The notes: generated by a model from the sequence alone, not told the origin. 64,000 nt of DNA from Galerina marginata (GCA_023014335.1 JAECYW010000006.1:1302001-1366000); one strand, 5' to 3'. Positions 1-10,517 are shown, counted from the first letter of the stretch. Made by a program: numbers and translations.

Positions 1-1082
1 CCTTGCCACCATGCTTTCCAGCAGCCTTTCCCACAGAACCTGCATCCGGAAAAAGACCATTAGCAAAAGGTTCTGATACAACAACCAAGTGTTCTGGTAC
101 TCACCCATCGGATTAATAACATAATTCAAGCCATTTGTGAACTTGGACAGCTTGCCAATGTTCGCGTGGATCTTGTCTGAAGCTTTATTGGCGCCATATG
201 CATAACCTTTGAGGGCGAGCGATATCCCGTTCCCAACTCCTGGGATGAATTTGACGACCTTGGCTGCGACGGTCGCGACGGCGGCGGCTACTTTGAGGTA
301 GACCTTGGCGACTTTCGCGACGGTCTTCTTGATGAACCCGCCCACTTTCTTGAAGCCCGTCTTGAGACCTGATCCTACTTTTTGGAATCCCTTCTTGATC
401 CCACTGCCGACTTTCTGGAGTTTTTAATCTTGGTTATATTTTTGTTCCTCTGGAAATATTCAACAACTATCTGCTCACCTTGAAGGCGTTTTTTATCTTG
501 GTGAAGATACTCTTGCGGCGATAAAGTACATGGAGATCGGAATCATCGCGCTTCATTCGGTTCTCAGGATTTGCGCTGGCTAGACAAAAATATTAAGTTC
601 GCACCTTACTACACTCTTCTTCAAGGTCGTCGAAATCCCGAGCATCAAGTGTAGATAATTCGCGCTGAAAACATTCATGAGGTTGATTTTACAATGGAGA
701 ACAACAGTACGCACCTTGAGGATATACTCCTCATCATCCATGGACAATTCACGGTCAAACAGGTCCAGGTATTCGCGCTGCATTCGGAGGATCACATTAG
801 GTTGAGCTCAAGGCGACTCTCCAGGGAATCCGACGCACCGTTTCAAAGTAAGCACCCGCAATGTCGAGTTCTCGGTCCACAAGTATATCCAAAGATCGCA
901 CGACGAAGTCGTTGTCATAATCGTCAAAGCGCTCGGTCAAACTGCGAATGAAATTCAACATGACGCATAATCGGTAGCTCTTATGATACCCACCTCAGAA
1001 CCCGCTCCGGTACGGGGGCTGATATGACCAGGCTGACGGAGAGAAAGAAGAAGACGAGGGAAACGAGGCCTGCTCGAGACAT
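1..1082 (-). CDS. Family E copy 1: secreted cationic peptide precursor (3' end off window)
   Basis: Multi-exon gene read right to left. The first exon (about 1082-995) encodes a hydrophobic signal peptide starting MSRAGLVSL and ending near SAPVPER. Short exons down to about 600 encode acidic Asp/Glu-rich modules such as FDRELSMDDEEY. An exon at about 545-480 carries a dibasic site (LYRRKS) followed by a basic helix, IFTKIKNAFK. The main exon (about 424-107) encodes Lys-rich amphipathic repeats of the KKGFQKVG type and then a Gly/Ala-rich hydrophobic stretch with KFIPGVG. The last, Gly/Lys-rich exon runs off the left edge. I do not recognise a named family. The layout (signal, acidic pro-region, dibasic site, cationic part) is that of a Kex2-processed secreted peptide precursor. 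A membrane-active role is inference only. Copies E2 and E3 share the whole layout. Confidence 0.7.
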
Positions 1083-1927
1083 ATTATTGCAAGATTGCAG
1101 CGAGGACGACCAGCGTCTATGGCGGGGGAAATGTGGGTGAAGGCCGGCTTCGAGGGCCAAAAACTAACACCAGCCTCTTTAAACAAAAGAATTAGCAGAG
1201 TTTGATGCCGCCCTTATCTGCCCTGCATTTGTTGACCTGTGCTGTGAAGTGTATGTAATGAAGGCGTAAACATGCTACACGTTTTACATCTTGGTGACAA
1301 GTCGGCGGGAGCTATCTCGGTAGGACTGTCAGTTATTGTATTTTTAGAAAGTGTCCGGAAGGAAGCTATTTAGACCAAGTACTGCCCTGTACTGCACACT
1401 GATAAGCACCAGCTGATACTACTGCAGATGCACTCACTGCTATCAGATGGGGTGGGGAATTACCATGGGCGGTGCTGCCGAACATGGGGAATGGCGATTG
1501 TCGGTGATCGACGGTGATCCAATTTGTACACATTAGGCGGGCGAGGCTTCGGAGTTCTCGCACATGCCATTAATTTTGGCTGTGCACTGCTTAGCGCTGA
1601 ATTTTTCTGAAGTCGTCATTTCCCTTCAAAGGCGCTCGGAGGTTCCTGGAACTGGACGTCGCGACGCCCTCTAACTCTGGGTTTCTAGCGGTCAAAGGTC
1701 TCCTCGAATTCATTGTAGATGCTACTCGGAAGAAGACTGAGACAGCCTGGTAAAATGAAAGATATCAGTTGACAGATCGAAAGGACCATACCTTCCAGAG
1801 AGTAGTATGCCTCTTATGTCTCACTACGTTGAGGCTCGCTCACTCGAGACGCCAAATGGTCTTCCGAAATTCATTATTCAATCCAACGGGCACGCACATC
1901 AGATATATTATTTCGTCCTTCTCCTGC
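1083..1927. other. Intergenic, E1 upstream and E2 downstream region
   Basis: No open frame here resembles a gene. It must hold the E1 promoter and the 3' region of E2. I see no repeat or RNA gene. Confidence 0.5.
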
Positions 1928-3115
1928 TCAAAACATGAGCGAGGATAGAATGCTGCCAGCCTTGCCACCCTTCTTCGCCCCGGCTTTGAGTCCTGCACCT
2001 AGAGACAACCACAAGTCAGCGAGTGTCCTCGCGAAGGAAATAATTGAGGCAAATAATACTCACTGACGGGATTGATCACGTAGTCCAGGCCCTTCGTAAA
2101 CTTGCCAAGTTTCCCACCAGTGTTCGCATGGATCTTGTCAGAAGCGATGTTCGCGCCTATCGCTGCCCCCTTGATGGCCATGGACAGCGGTTGTCCAACA
2201 CCAGGAATAAACTTGACGACCTTCGCGGCGACAGACGCGACGGCAGCGACAATCTTGAGTCCCACCTTCGCCACTTTGCCAGCAACCTTCTTGATGAATT
2301 TCCCCACTTTTTGGAAACCCTTCTTCAGGACTTTGCCCGCTTTCTGGAATCCTGCTTTGACTTTGCTTCCAAACTTCTTGAAGCCAGATTTGACCTTTGA
2401 ACCGAATTTTTGGAAACCAGCTTTGACTTTGCTCCCGAATTTCTGGAAACCAGCTTTGATTTTGTGCCCGAGTTTCTGAAAATGTGTTTCAATTGCCTTC
2501 TCGTGTCAAGACGAAGAGCTTGTTTACCTGGAAGGCGTGCTTTATCTTGCTGAAGATGTTCCGACGATAAAGTACGTGAAGGTCGGAGTCATCGCGCTGT
2601 GTTCCGTTTATTTAGTCAGCTTGAGTTGAAACAGAGACATGCAAGTTCCGACGCACGGTGATGAGCTCCATTTCGTCCAAGTCCCGGTCATCGAGGAAAT
2701 CATAATCTCGCTTTGTCAATTTTATTGTATCAGCCTGATTCCCACAGAGAAGTTTTGAGGCGCGCCGGACTTACCTTGATGAATTCATCATACCCCAAGT
2801 CAAGATCACGCTCGTCAAAGAGGGATGTGTATTCGCGCTATATCCATTATAAGTGTCAGATGTTCTAGATTTTTGCTAGTACAACGCACCATATATTCCG
2901 GGTCTGCTAAATCAAGTTCTCGGTCACGGAGCGATCGCGCAAAGAAACCGGTATCATAATCGTCGTAGCGTGCGGCCAGACTGGGGAAATTGGGTGAGGT
3001 GCAAAGGGCGATCTTAGGCTACCGACCTCGAAATACGTTCACTTAGAGGTGCAGATGCTACAAGACCAATAGAAAGGAAAAAGAGGATCAGAGAAACGAG
3101 GCCGGCTCGCGACAT
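1928..3115 (-). CDS. Family E copy 2: secreted cationic peptide precursor, complete
   Basis: Complete member of the family. Start at 3115; the first exon (to about 3027) gives a signal peptide MSRAGLVSLILFFLS... ending near SAPLSE. Three short exons (about 2982-2889, 2838-2776, 2710-2654) each encode one acidic module, for example REYTSLFDERDLD and RDYDFLDDRDLD. The next exon (about 2597-2528) has LYRR followed by NIFSKIKHAF, a good Kex2-type site. The large exon (about 2480-2066) encodes several 11-residue amphipathic repeats (type KAGFQKFGSKV), then a hydrophobic Ala/Val/Gly stretch with KFIPGVG and a conserved KFTKGLDYVINP segment. The last exon (about 1996-1928) ends in a Lys/Gly tail and SLMF, like E3 (SLLF). 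The function is unknown; a secreted membrane-active peptide is the simplest inference. Confidence 0.75.
2330..2478 (-). repeat. 33-bp in-frame tandem repeat (11-residue amphipathic units)
   Basis: The DNA repeats with a 33-bp period, visible on the plus strand as recurring tttggaaaccagctttgac. It encodes successive KAGFQKFGSKV-like units in E2. E1 and E3 have fewer, more diverged units, so copy number differs within the family. Confidence 0.75.
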
Positions 3116-3650
3116 TATTGGCATAGGACGACCAGCGTCTGGGTGGGGGGGTTGATGAAGACCGGCTTCACAGGAGCAATTTTACCGTCTCCGTATTTAT
3201 GTAAACTAGCGCATTCTGATGGCGCGCTGGATCTCCGGCCCTGATTTTAGCATGAGGTCACTTTACTAACTTTAAGGGCGTTTGAGGTTTAAAATTAGGA
3301 AGTTCACAAGACAAGATGAAGCCAATGCTTTCGGGTGAGATGGAGGATCGCAAAGGATCAACGCATTTTTAATTTTGACCCCGCCGTGTGTGTTTGACGT
3401 TTCAATCTGTTTCAAAGGTCCTGCCGAAAGGCGGCGACATAGCCACTTCCCAGATCGGCCTTTGTCATTTGATTGCCGACGCCGCCGGAGCGCCTTTATG
3501 ATGCCAAGTTCTAAATATAACCGCTATTTGTGAATGCCGGTCATTGGACCTCCGAACAACACAGGGGCCATGAGGCTGTTCATTTTTTCTTGTTCACGAC
3601 GCTGATGAGTGAAGTCATCTTCGAGTCGATAGTGACCTGCCTACTCTAAG
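3116..3650. other. Intergenic, divergent upstream region of E2 and the D0 pseudogene
   Basis: Nothing gene-like is visible. It lies between the start of E2 (minus) and the start of the degraded D0 gene (plus). Confidence 0.45.
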
Positions 3651-4860
3651 ATGGAACCTGCTGCAGTGTTTCCGGTTCTTCCACTCGACGTGTTCACTAT
3701 CATAATCGACATTCTCGACTTAGAACTCACCTCAACACCATGTGAGAGGCTGAAGACGCTATTAGCTCTCTCCCTCAGCTGTCGTTTTCTCTCGCCGATT
3801 TGTCAACGGCGCATATTCAGCACAGTGACTCTTAGCACTCGTGTCCGTGCGCGAAGTCCTAGCGATCGCAGGCAGGGAATCACAAGTTTAGACTTCCGGG
3901 AGATCGGGAGGGTAATTTCGCGCAGTCCTTCTGTCGCTGGCTATATCCGCACAACTACCGTCCAATTTTTGAAGATGGTGATGTTTCCCATATCTTACAC
4001 AAGTTGAACGATTTGCAAAGTTTGACAATCAAGGCTCACAAGCACCTTCGAGAACGTAGCGCTCAGCGGTCACTGGCGACGAGGATCGGGTGGGTCTGAT
4101 GGATTATGGGCTCGCTGAGCGGTCCATCGACTGGGACAATGTACCCCATAGCCTCCAGGACACGCTGACGAAATTGGTGCACCTCCCAACGCTTGTGTCG
4201 CTCAAGCTCGGGCACTTCCTCAATTTGCCAATTGAGGTTTTGGCCAGGGCCATCGGTTTACACACATTGAATATCCATCGTTGTCGATTCACTGATGTTC
4301 CTCCTCCTTCCCATTCATCCTCTAATATCGCTCCATCTCCCCTCCAGTTAACGACGCTCAAGTTTGTTCTGGCTCTTCGTTGAATGTCGACAGGCTGTAA
4401 AATCGGAGCCCACAAGTAATGGATTTTTCCAAGATTCAGCAAGTGGTCTTCAAATTCCGAGCTCAAGATGACTGACAGCAACTGGAAAACTTGCTCAATG
4501 GTATGTTTAGCTTTGAGACTTTGACCTTGGAGTATACACGTGGGTTTAAATCTTGTGGTCATTCACCTTGCTTATGCGTCTTTTCACTCAGACCGGCTTC
4601 CGTGTAACGTACAATAATGCGCGCACCGGATTTTCGCACTCTGGATAACCTGCGTCATTTCGTTATCCGATGTGAACCTCCTGCAATTTCCTACTACAGG
4701 ATGGCCTTGAACTCCAGTCTAAAAACTCCAGTCTAAATATATATGTTCCATCGTTCACATCTCTTGAAACCCTGAAAATCAATGTCAATGTTTACCCTAA
4801 TGCTTCTACTCTTGCAGTTGCTCAAGATTTGGAAGAAATGGATGACCAGCTTTCCATATT
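3651..4860 (+). pseudogene. D0: decayed F-box/LRR-like gene
   Basis: The N-terminus (VLPLDVFTIIIDILDLEL, then LLALSLSCRFLSPICQRRIF) matches the F-box-like start of D1-D6. The frame breaks near 3970: the continuation DVSHILHKLNDLQSLT is in another frame. It resumes at about 4090-4383 (PTLVSLKLGHFLNLPIEVL, LHTLNIHRCRF) and breaks again. Fragments of the second half are seen to about 4800 in mixed frames. The end is replaced by a dispersed repeat starting near 4861. With several frameshifts and stops it is very unlikely to make a full protein. Intact paralogues are 471-517 aa. Confidence 0.8.
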
Positions 4861-5110
4861 CACCTTGCTGAAAGCAAGGTCCCTCACCCCCCCTAAATTC
4901 CCGTTTAAGGAAACTCCAATGTTGTCATTACGATCTTTGTCCATGTGTTTAGTTGAAGCCAACACGATGTTTACACTTGTTATTTTTTCTACCCATCCAT
5001 GGGTTCCTCAAAATCGAATGTTGCCATCATTGATGCCTTTGTACTTGTTATTTTTTCTACCCATCCCCGAGTTCCTCAAAACCAAATGTTGCCATCATTG
5101 ATGGCTTTGT
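4861..5110. repeat. Dispersed repeat, inverted relative to 31255-31465
   Basis: The segment beginning accttgctgaaagcaaggtc and holding two units of the ttgttattttttctacccat type is found again in reverse complement at 31255-31465. Within it, the unit ending in atgttgccatcattgatg occurs twice. No protein is evident. It may be the remnant of a non-autonomous element, and it abuts the truncated end of D0. Confidence 0.65.
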
Positions 5111-5200
5111 ACATGTATACATTCAATGCCTACACCCTAACTAAGTTCTTGAAAAGTTACAGGCATTACTGACGCCATCACCAACGCCCACCCCACGGTC

Positions 5201-5877
5201 ATGCACGTTCTTAACGATCAAACCATTGTCCAACTTGGAACAGAGCTACTGAGGCGCCTACCCAAAGTGAGCCTCAGTGTATCACCATCCTTAAAAAACT
5301 CATTATACGCCCAAACCATAGACTTCTACGCCATATCGTAAATGTGCACTATTAGGTGTCGAAGCAACCGATGTTCACTTGGTTGATGTACCCCTCATTG
5401 CAGGCGTCGCAACTCCGCCCGAGCGATCTTCTCCGGACGATCTTGACGTTTTCCTCTGGCTGCCCATCCTCCGTGATAGCAGCCCCGTTTTCGTGGATTT
5501 AGACGACAATCGCTATACCTACAAGTATCGACATTGGGCCGAACCCGACTTTACCACGATTTATTACACTTTTGTGTACTATAAGCAGGTAGTATCAAAC
5601 TTCGCTCCTTCCCTTTCAGCACAGCGCCTAAACCATTGCAGGACACCCACAGCAGGCCTCCCAAAAATCACCTGATGGACCAGATTATCGACAACACTCA
5701 CCCGTGGTTCGGTGACATGCTTGTCATCAAGTCCCAAGACAACATGTTATGCAATGTGATTGTGGACGATAAGAAGATAATTTGTGAAATCCTCAGAAAG
5801 TACGTCGCTGCTTATAATTTTGCAACTAATACTAATTTTAAACACCAAGCATTCTCAACGACGGCACCGTAGCATAG
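5201..5877 (+). CDS. Family A, copy 1 (A1): small unknown protein
   Basis: Four exons: 5201-5266, 5322-5588, 5642-5799, 5850-5877, giving 172 aa. I chose the start and joints by matching A2 (20362-21055), which has the same exon plan. Paired motifs are LGTELLRRLP / LGGVLRELLP, YRKCALLGVEATDV / YYKCALIASAADDV, LDVFLWLPILRD / LDVFVWLPTLHD, YTFVYYKQ / YTLVFYKQ, and the ends ILNDGTVA / IFSDGTLA. I see no signal peptide, membrane segment or known motif. The gene converges on B1 with only 39 bp between stops, the same arrangement as A2-B3, which suggests A and B belong to one cassette. Function unknown. Confidence 0.75.
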
Positions 5878-5916
5878 GGCTCTACAGGCCTCCATTGTAC
5901 AGATAATAAAGATAAA

Positions 5917-6763
5917 TCATACATTATATGAGCAGATTATCATTGAAAGAATTAAAGCTTCACAACCCACGTCCACAGATGAACGCAAACTGAAGTGGAC
6001 CTCAACATTTGCACCGAGCAACTTTCCAGATAGCTCTGTGCGTTCCAAAAGTGTCCCGCTGGGGTCATACACTGCCATAGGGACTTCAAGCTCATGTGTA
6101 GGGATTAGTGACTCGAGGTATGGTTGATACTTGTCTGAGATGGGGTACGCTGTTACACTCCGTCCGTCAGTGTCATCGCCATCCTCCGATCGGGGCCGCT
6201 ACACAAACCAATGAGCAGTCCGTCGACTTTCACCGCATGTTGCGTACCTTTGTCCGAAAGATTGGGTAAGTAAAATGAATAGCTTTCCCTCCGTTTTCAT
6301 AGTCTTCGCTCAAGAACACCTTGGGGGCATGGTCCGCCACCGGCGCCAATGCCTCAATCATTTTGAGATGCTCGAAAGCCTGCACAAAGTCTGCCTCAAA
6401 AACGGCCGTCATATTTTTGGGCGCGCAGAGCGTAAATGTGATTTTTGCATCGCCAAAAGACGGTGTCGGACCATCCGGGTCGAAGTTTCCTTGCATCTCC
6501 ATGCGAGCGTCCGCTTCATTCACCGAACCGACGACCACTATCGGTTGGTACAGTATTCCAACTGAATCACATAGGTAGGCTACGCCATTGTTGTCCTTCG
6601 TCCATGTTGTATCCGCGACGACTGCCTTTCTAGCTATATAATCCGGTGAAAACATATAGCGCCTGTGCAGAGCTTTGCCATTTAGTCAGTTAGTTGTACA
6701 AACCCAGAAGGATCATAAGAGACCTTCATAAGACGTGGTTGACAGCGAGAAAATGTGCGACAT
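5917..6763 (-). CDS. Family B, copy 1 (B1): unknown 248-aa protein
   Basis: Three exons: 6763-6724, 6672-6248, 6198-5917. The short first exon is fixed by alignment with B2 and B3 (SYE then ALHRRYMFSPDYIARKAVV). Shared family features in order: YIAR-x-VVLAD-xxW near residue 25; a hydrophobic VVGSV-x-EA segment; F-x-L-C-x-P; an amphipathic FEADFVQAFEHLKMIEAL helix; and a C-terminal block YPISDKYQPYLESL ... LELSGKLLGANVEVHFSL ... VGCEALIL. The end resembles a beta-rich domain, but I cannot name a fold. It lies 79 bp downstream of C1 on the same strand and converges on A1. No targeting signal is visible. Confidence 0.75.
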
Positions 6764-6842
6764 AGTGCAACAAATAGTAAGAGAGAGAGAGAGACATCCG
6801 ACGAAAAGACTACTAACTCGACTGACTACACATCCTAGCCTG

Positions 6843-7862
6843 TCATATGACGACCGGTCCTCCTCTGCCTCGATTTGGACACTTCGAATTATGACAGATA
6901 TTCGGCTCAGCCTCTTCCACACCTTGCAACCGCCATAAATATGAACATTCCTCAAATCTATCCTCATAGTCGTCACCTGTCCTACCTGCTGGCTGAAAGT
7001 GATAAACACCAACACCAACCAAGCCACGAGTATTCCGCCATACTGCCGGGCAGACTGCTCCACATGGTTCGTCCATTGCGCTTGTATAGGGATATGTCGT
7101 CAAACCGAAACTAAACGTATCAAGCGCGTCCCCATAAAATCGTTGTTCCAGGTTTGTTAGGACATTCTCCTGCCTAGCAAATAAGGTTGGATAGAAGCAA
7201 TACACCGCGGAGAAAGTCATGACATTGAACGACGCCGTCTGTGTGCCGCGCAATACCGCAGGCAGGATGCTAGCACTCTGAGACTCGACAAGGCGTATGA
7301 CGATGTCACGATTCTGCAATACCTTATCAATATCGGGCTTCCAATTAATACCATTTTTACATACATTACCGGACTGGAGAATGCAACTCCTTCTAATGGT
7401 CGGTTCGCTGAGCCAACGAGCAGCGTTTCTGAATTCTTTGGAAATATAACCTGAATTTAGGATGAAATGTCGAAATTGCGCGAGTGTCGCCAGTGCAGGT
7501 AACCGAGGAAGTGTGACTGTCAACTGCATCGGTTGAACGTACTGGTGAATGGGCATGAACGCCGACATGACACTGCGCACAAACCCGCCTGTTATTCCAC
7601 CATGTGTCGTCCTTAACAATGCCCAGAATTCAGGTATCCTGTCTTGTGGAATGAACCTTGAGAGCGCCGTGGAAAGCCTTCGGGCGAAACACAGTCGCAC
7701 CAACTGCCGCGTACTTGATGTGCACTGTCCCAAGGACATCAATGTCGACCAAGAGCACTGCTCCACCACCATCTCAAGGACCTCCCCGATATCGTATACT
7801 AACTTGTTTGCATTCCGAGCACAACGTGGAGGCAGAAAAGATCTCCGCGGCAGTTTTATCAT
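6843..7862 (-). CDS. Family C, copy 1 (C1): NTase-fold-like protein with Cys-rich tail
   Basis: Two exons with a 51-bp intron that is a multiple of three and has no stop, so the frame reads through; spliced length 322 aa. Layout: an F-box-like helical N-terminus (DIGEVLEMVVEQCSW ... LMSLGQC); a segment GGITGGFVRSVMS ... LTVTLPR ... FRHFILNSGYI that resembles the G-G ... D-x-D region of minimal nucleotidyltransferases; then VIRLVESQSASILPAVL, SFNVMTFSAVYCFYP; and a tail CGAVCPAVWRNTRGL ... YLWRL ... CPNRGRG that could bind zinc. The usual acidic pair is missing here (LTVTLP), so catalysis is doubtful. The family resemblance is from recalled Agaricomycete proteins and was not searched. B1 follows 79 bp downstream. 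Confidence 0.72.
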   Translation of the reverse strand: MIKLPRRSFLPPRCARNANKLVYDIGEVLEMVVEQCSWSTLMSLGQCTSSTRQLVRLCFARRLSTALSRFIPQDRIPEFWALLRTTHGGITGGFVRSVMSAFMPIHQYVQPMQLTVTLPRLPALATLAQFRHFILNSGYISKEFRNAARWLSEPTIRRSCILQSGNVCKNGINWKPDIDKVLQNRDIVIRLVESQSASILPAVLRGTQTASFNVMTFSAVYCFYPTLFARQENVLTNLEQRFYGDALDTFSFGLTTYPYTSAMDEPCGAVCPAVWRNTRGLVGVGVYHFQPAGRTGDDYEDRFEECSYLWRLQGVEEAEPNICHNSKCPNRGRGGPVVI

Positions 7863-8171
7863 AGCTGCAGCGCCAATGATGTAGCCCTGAAAGATGTAGG
7901 TTAGATTGAAGGGCTGGGATAATCACTACTTCAGACCCCAATTCTAAAACGACGCCCGGCAGGTCTGAGACAAAGTGACGTCTGACCATCTCCCGGAACT
8001 CTGTAATCGACTACACCAATTGCGATGCATGACCATCATAACGCTGTTGCAGGCAGGACCCTCTGGATTAAAGGTGCTGCATCAAAGGTCTGATTTAACA
8101 AAAACTTCTATCATATTGAACAGCTGCGTTTCCGTTGCAAACACCCCAAGCCCCTCCGAGACGGTCCTACG

Positions 8172-9016
8172 TCATTCTGGAGACCTGACCCGTACGGTCA
8201 GTATCTCCGCCGCACATCCGCCAGCTGATGATGACGTTAGTCTGAATTTGACCTCTACAAGCTGCCCTGGAAGGAGAAGAGGGTAGTTGGCAAGCGCGCA
8301 AGGAGTGCCTCCTTTAAAATACACCTTGAAAGGCACCGTCAAAACGTGTGACTCTTGTAGTCTTTCAAGCTCTCCAACATATTTTGCGTCAATAGGGTAC
8401 GATCGTAAATCTCCCCGTCCTTGGTCCCCTTCTTCTGTTGCTGACTGAAGCTGTGAAGCTGACCTTAGGTTTGATGTAATAAACATATCAACATGGTTAC
8501 TCACAGCGGTATCGAAAATGCGTTGCGAAAACTGCAACATTGGCCCCACGTCGCTTTTCCACGCTAGGAAGGGGTGATCAACAGAGCTGGCGTGGGCATG
8601 ACCTAGCCGTTGTAAGATTTCCAGGTGGTGGAACGCCCTCTTGAAGTCCTGCTGAAAAACCTCCGGGAAACCAAGAGGTGTGACGAGGGAGAAACGCCTC
8701 TCTGCCGTCGCCAATAGTTGAGGTTCTCCACCCGGCATGAGGTTGCCATTAAGAGAAAGATAAGCTTCATGGGGTGAGATTGCCCCAACGATCGTCAATG
8801 TGCGGTGGATAACACCGCCGGAATCGCTGAGGAAGTAACGTCCCTCTCCACAGCTACCACTAAGTTGAACCCACGTAGTATCGGCAAGCACAACGTCACG
8901 CGCAATGTAATCCCGTTTCTTAGCATAAAAGTCTTGTAAATCTAGTGAACACATGAGTTACGCGGAACGTTAACAAGGACTTCCGCATTACCTTGATAAC
9001 TTTCCACTTCAAACAT
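8172..9016 (-). CDS. Family B, copy 2 (B2): unknown 246-aa protein
   Basis: Exons 9016-8992, 8941-8505 and 8450-8172. The second intron (54 bp, 8504-8451) is a multiple of three without stops, so an unspliced reading frame also exists. Motifs match B1 and B3: YIARDVVLADTTW, IVGAISPHEAYLSL, FQQDFKRAFHHLEILQRL, YPIDAKYVGELERLQESH, GQLVEVKFRLTSSS, GCAAEILTV. The first exon, MFEVESYQ, equals the start of the other copies in position. It sits between C2 and C1 on the same strand, about 100 bp after the C2 stop. Function unknown. Confidence 0.75.
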
Positions 9017-9117
9017 TGTTCTTCAGAGAGGATTTAGGATTTACTATAGGCACTAAGTTGAGGGCACCACAGAAAGAGGAAGTTTTCTATTTAGGAGTCT
9101 TGTTTGGGGTCGATTAC

Positions 9118-10157
9118 CTAAAGCAGGTTGGCAAGATTTGCCTGTACCAGAGGCTGACCCCTACCCCTATTTGGGCAGTGGTCATTACTACATACATGGC
9201 CATTGACATCGTTAACGCGTGTAAGTCGCCAAATGTAAGACCGGTGCTCGAAAAAGTCGTCCTCGGGCTTTTTATATATGAAATGTCCACCCCAGTGGAA
9301 AACGCCAATGCCTCTAAGCCCACGTGTATTTCTCCAGAGCGCAGGACAGGCTTGACCACACGCTTTACGAAGGTCGTTCGTCGAATGGTATGTGGTCAGC
9401 CCGAAGTTGAAAAGTCCAGTGGGGTCCCCAAACCATGTATCTTGTGAGATGACATTCTTCCGCTGGTGGAAAAGGCCAGGGTACAAGCAGTAGAATGCAA
9501 ATGGCGTAATGATATTGAAGGATGATGTGTGTGAACCAGTCAGCACGCCAGGCAAGACATTGTCACTGTCCACCTCAATTACACGGACTACGAAGCCCTG
9601 GGACTGTTGGCAATAATGGCAAATAATCCAAGGTAAGCGGCGGAAAACAAAAGAGCGCTTGTGATCTGACTGACATGCATTGATTGCAGAGTGCACGAAC
9701 GACTGACGACGTGTCTGAAGTCCCAGTGGTGGCTGTCGTTTACTTCCACCAACAGATAGCCTGCTCCCACCATGAACCGCTTCCAACGACACAGACCCTT
9801 CTTGTCTCTGCCTCTGGGGACCATGACATCAAGATGAGTTGGCACCACGTGCTGGTAAAGGTCTTCGGAAGACGACATAATGGACCGTACAACGCCGCCT
9901 GTGATACCACCCTTTGTTGCTTGCAAGAGAAGCCAAAAATCGTCGATCTTGTTGGCGGGCAGGAATCGTCGGACGGCAACCTTGACCCTGGTTCTCAAAG
10001 TTCCCTGGACAATTGCGCGAAGACCTGGGTCGGCTTTGGCGAGGGTCATCCAGGAGTCCCAAGACGCCCTCTGGACAGCAAGTGCCACTAACTCTGTAGC
10101 TGTATAGAACAGCTCGCCAGAATGCCTAGGAAGAGATTCAGCCTTCCCGACGGCCAT
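9118..10157 (-). CDS. Family C, copy 2 (C2): NTase-fold-like protein with Cys-rich tail
   Basis: Exons 10157-9675 and 9603-9118, 322 aa from the start MAVGKAESLPRHSGEL; further in-frame Met codons upstream could extend it. It matches C1 and C3: TATELVALAVQRASWDSWM at the N-terminus; GGITGGVVRSIMS followed by HLDVMVPRG and RWKRFMVGAGYL (GG ... D-x-x-x pattern of a degenerate NTase); VRVIEVDSDNVLPGVL; SFNIITPFAFYCLYPGLF; then CGQACPALWRNTRGLRGIGV, YIWRL and CSNDHCPNRGRGQP. The second exon is 486 nt, the same as in C3. It is followed by B2 about 100 bp downstream on the same strand. Confidence 0.72.
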
Positions 10158-10517
10158 TGCTTGATCCCCTTCGGTCCTAGGTGATGTATGATGTGCTGTA
10201 CCCTCGTTAGTAAGGGAAGGAATTGAAAAACCGTGTGGAAACCCACCAATGGCCAACATGGCAGTATGCGAATGGAATAAGGAAGACACTGACTCCAGGC
10301 ATATGTTGAAAAATTACAATGCGAAATTGGAAAAGGATAGGGGCAGATCATTGGACGGCCGGGTGTTGGCAAGCGCTACAACAATCTCCCGGCCAATTGG
10401 TTCTCGCCGTCCTTGCAAACGGGGCTCGGCCATTCATTTTGATCGGGTAATGCGACAATCGACAAAACAAACATCCATTGAGGTTTACAGTCGCGACGTC
10501 CCTCTTGCGATCCAACC
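10158..10517. other. Intergenic, divergent region upstream of C2 and the 10.5 kb gene
   Basis: There are some open frames in the direction of C2 that might be an extra 5' exon, but nothing is convincing. It probably holds promoters for both directions. Confidence 0.35.

Noticed and set aside
2044..2479. Plus-strand open frames over E2
   Set aside because: Antisense shadows of the 33-bp repeats; no splice or start context, and E1 and E3 support the minus strand.
5917..9016. B family as RPA-like single-strand DNA-binding proteins
   Set aside because: Helitrons of some lineages carry RPA genes and the B end block looks beta-rich, but no OB-fold signature can be pointed to.
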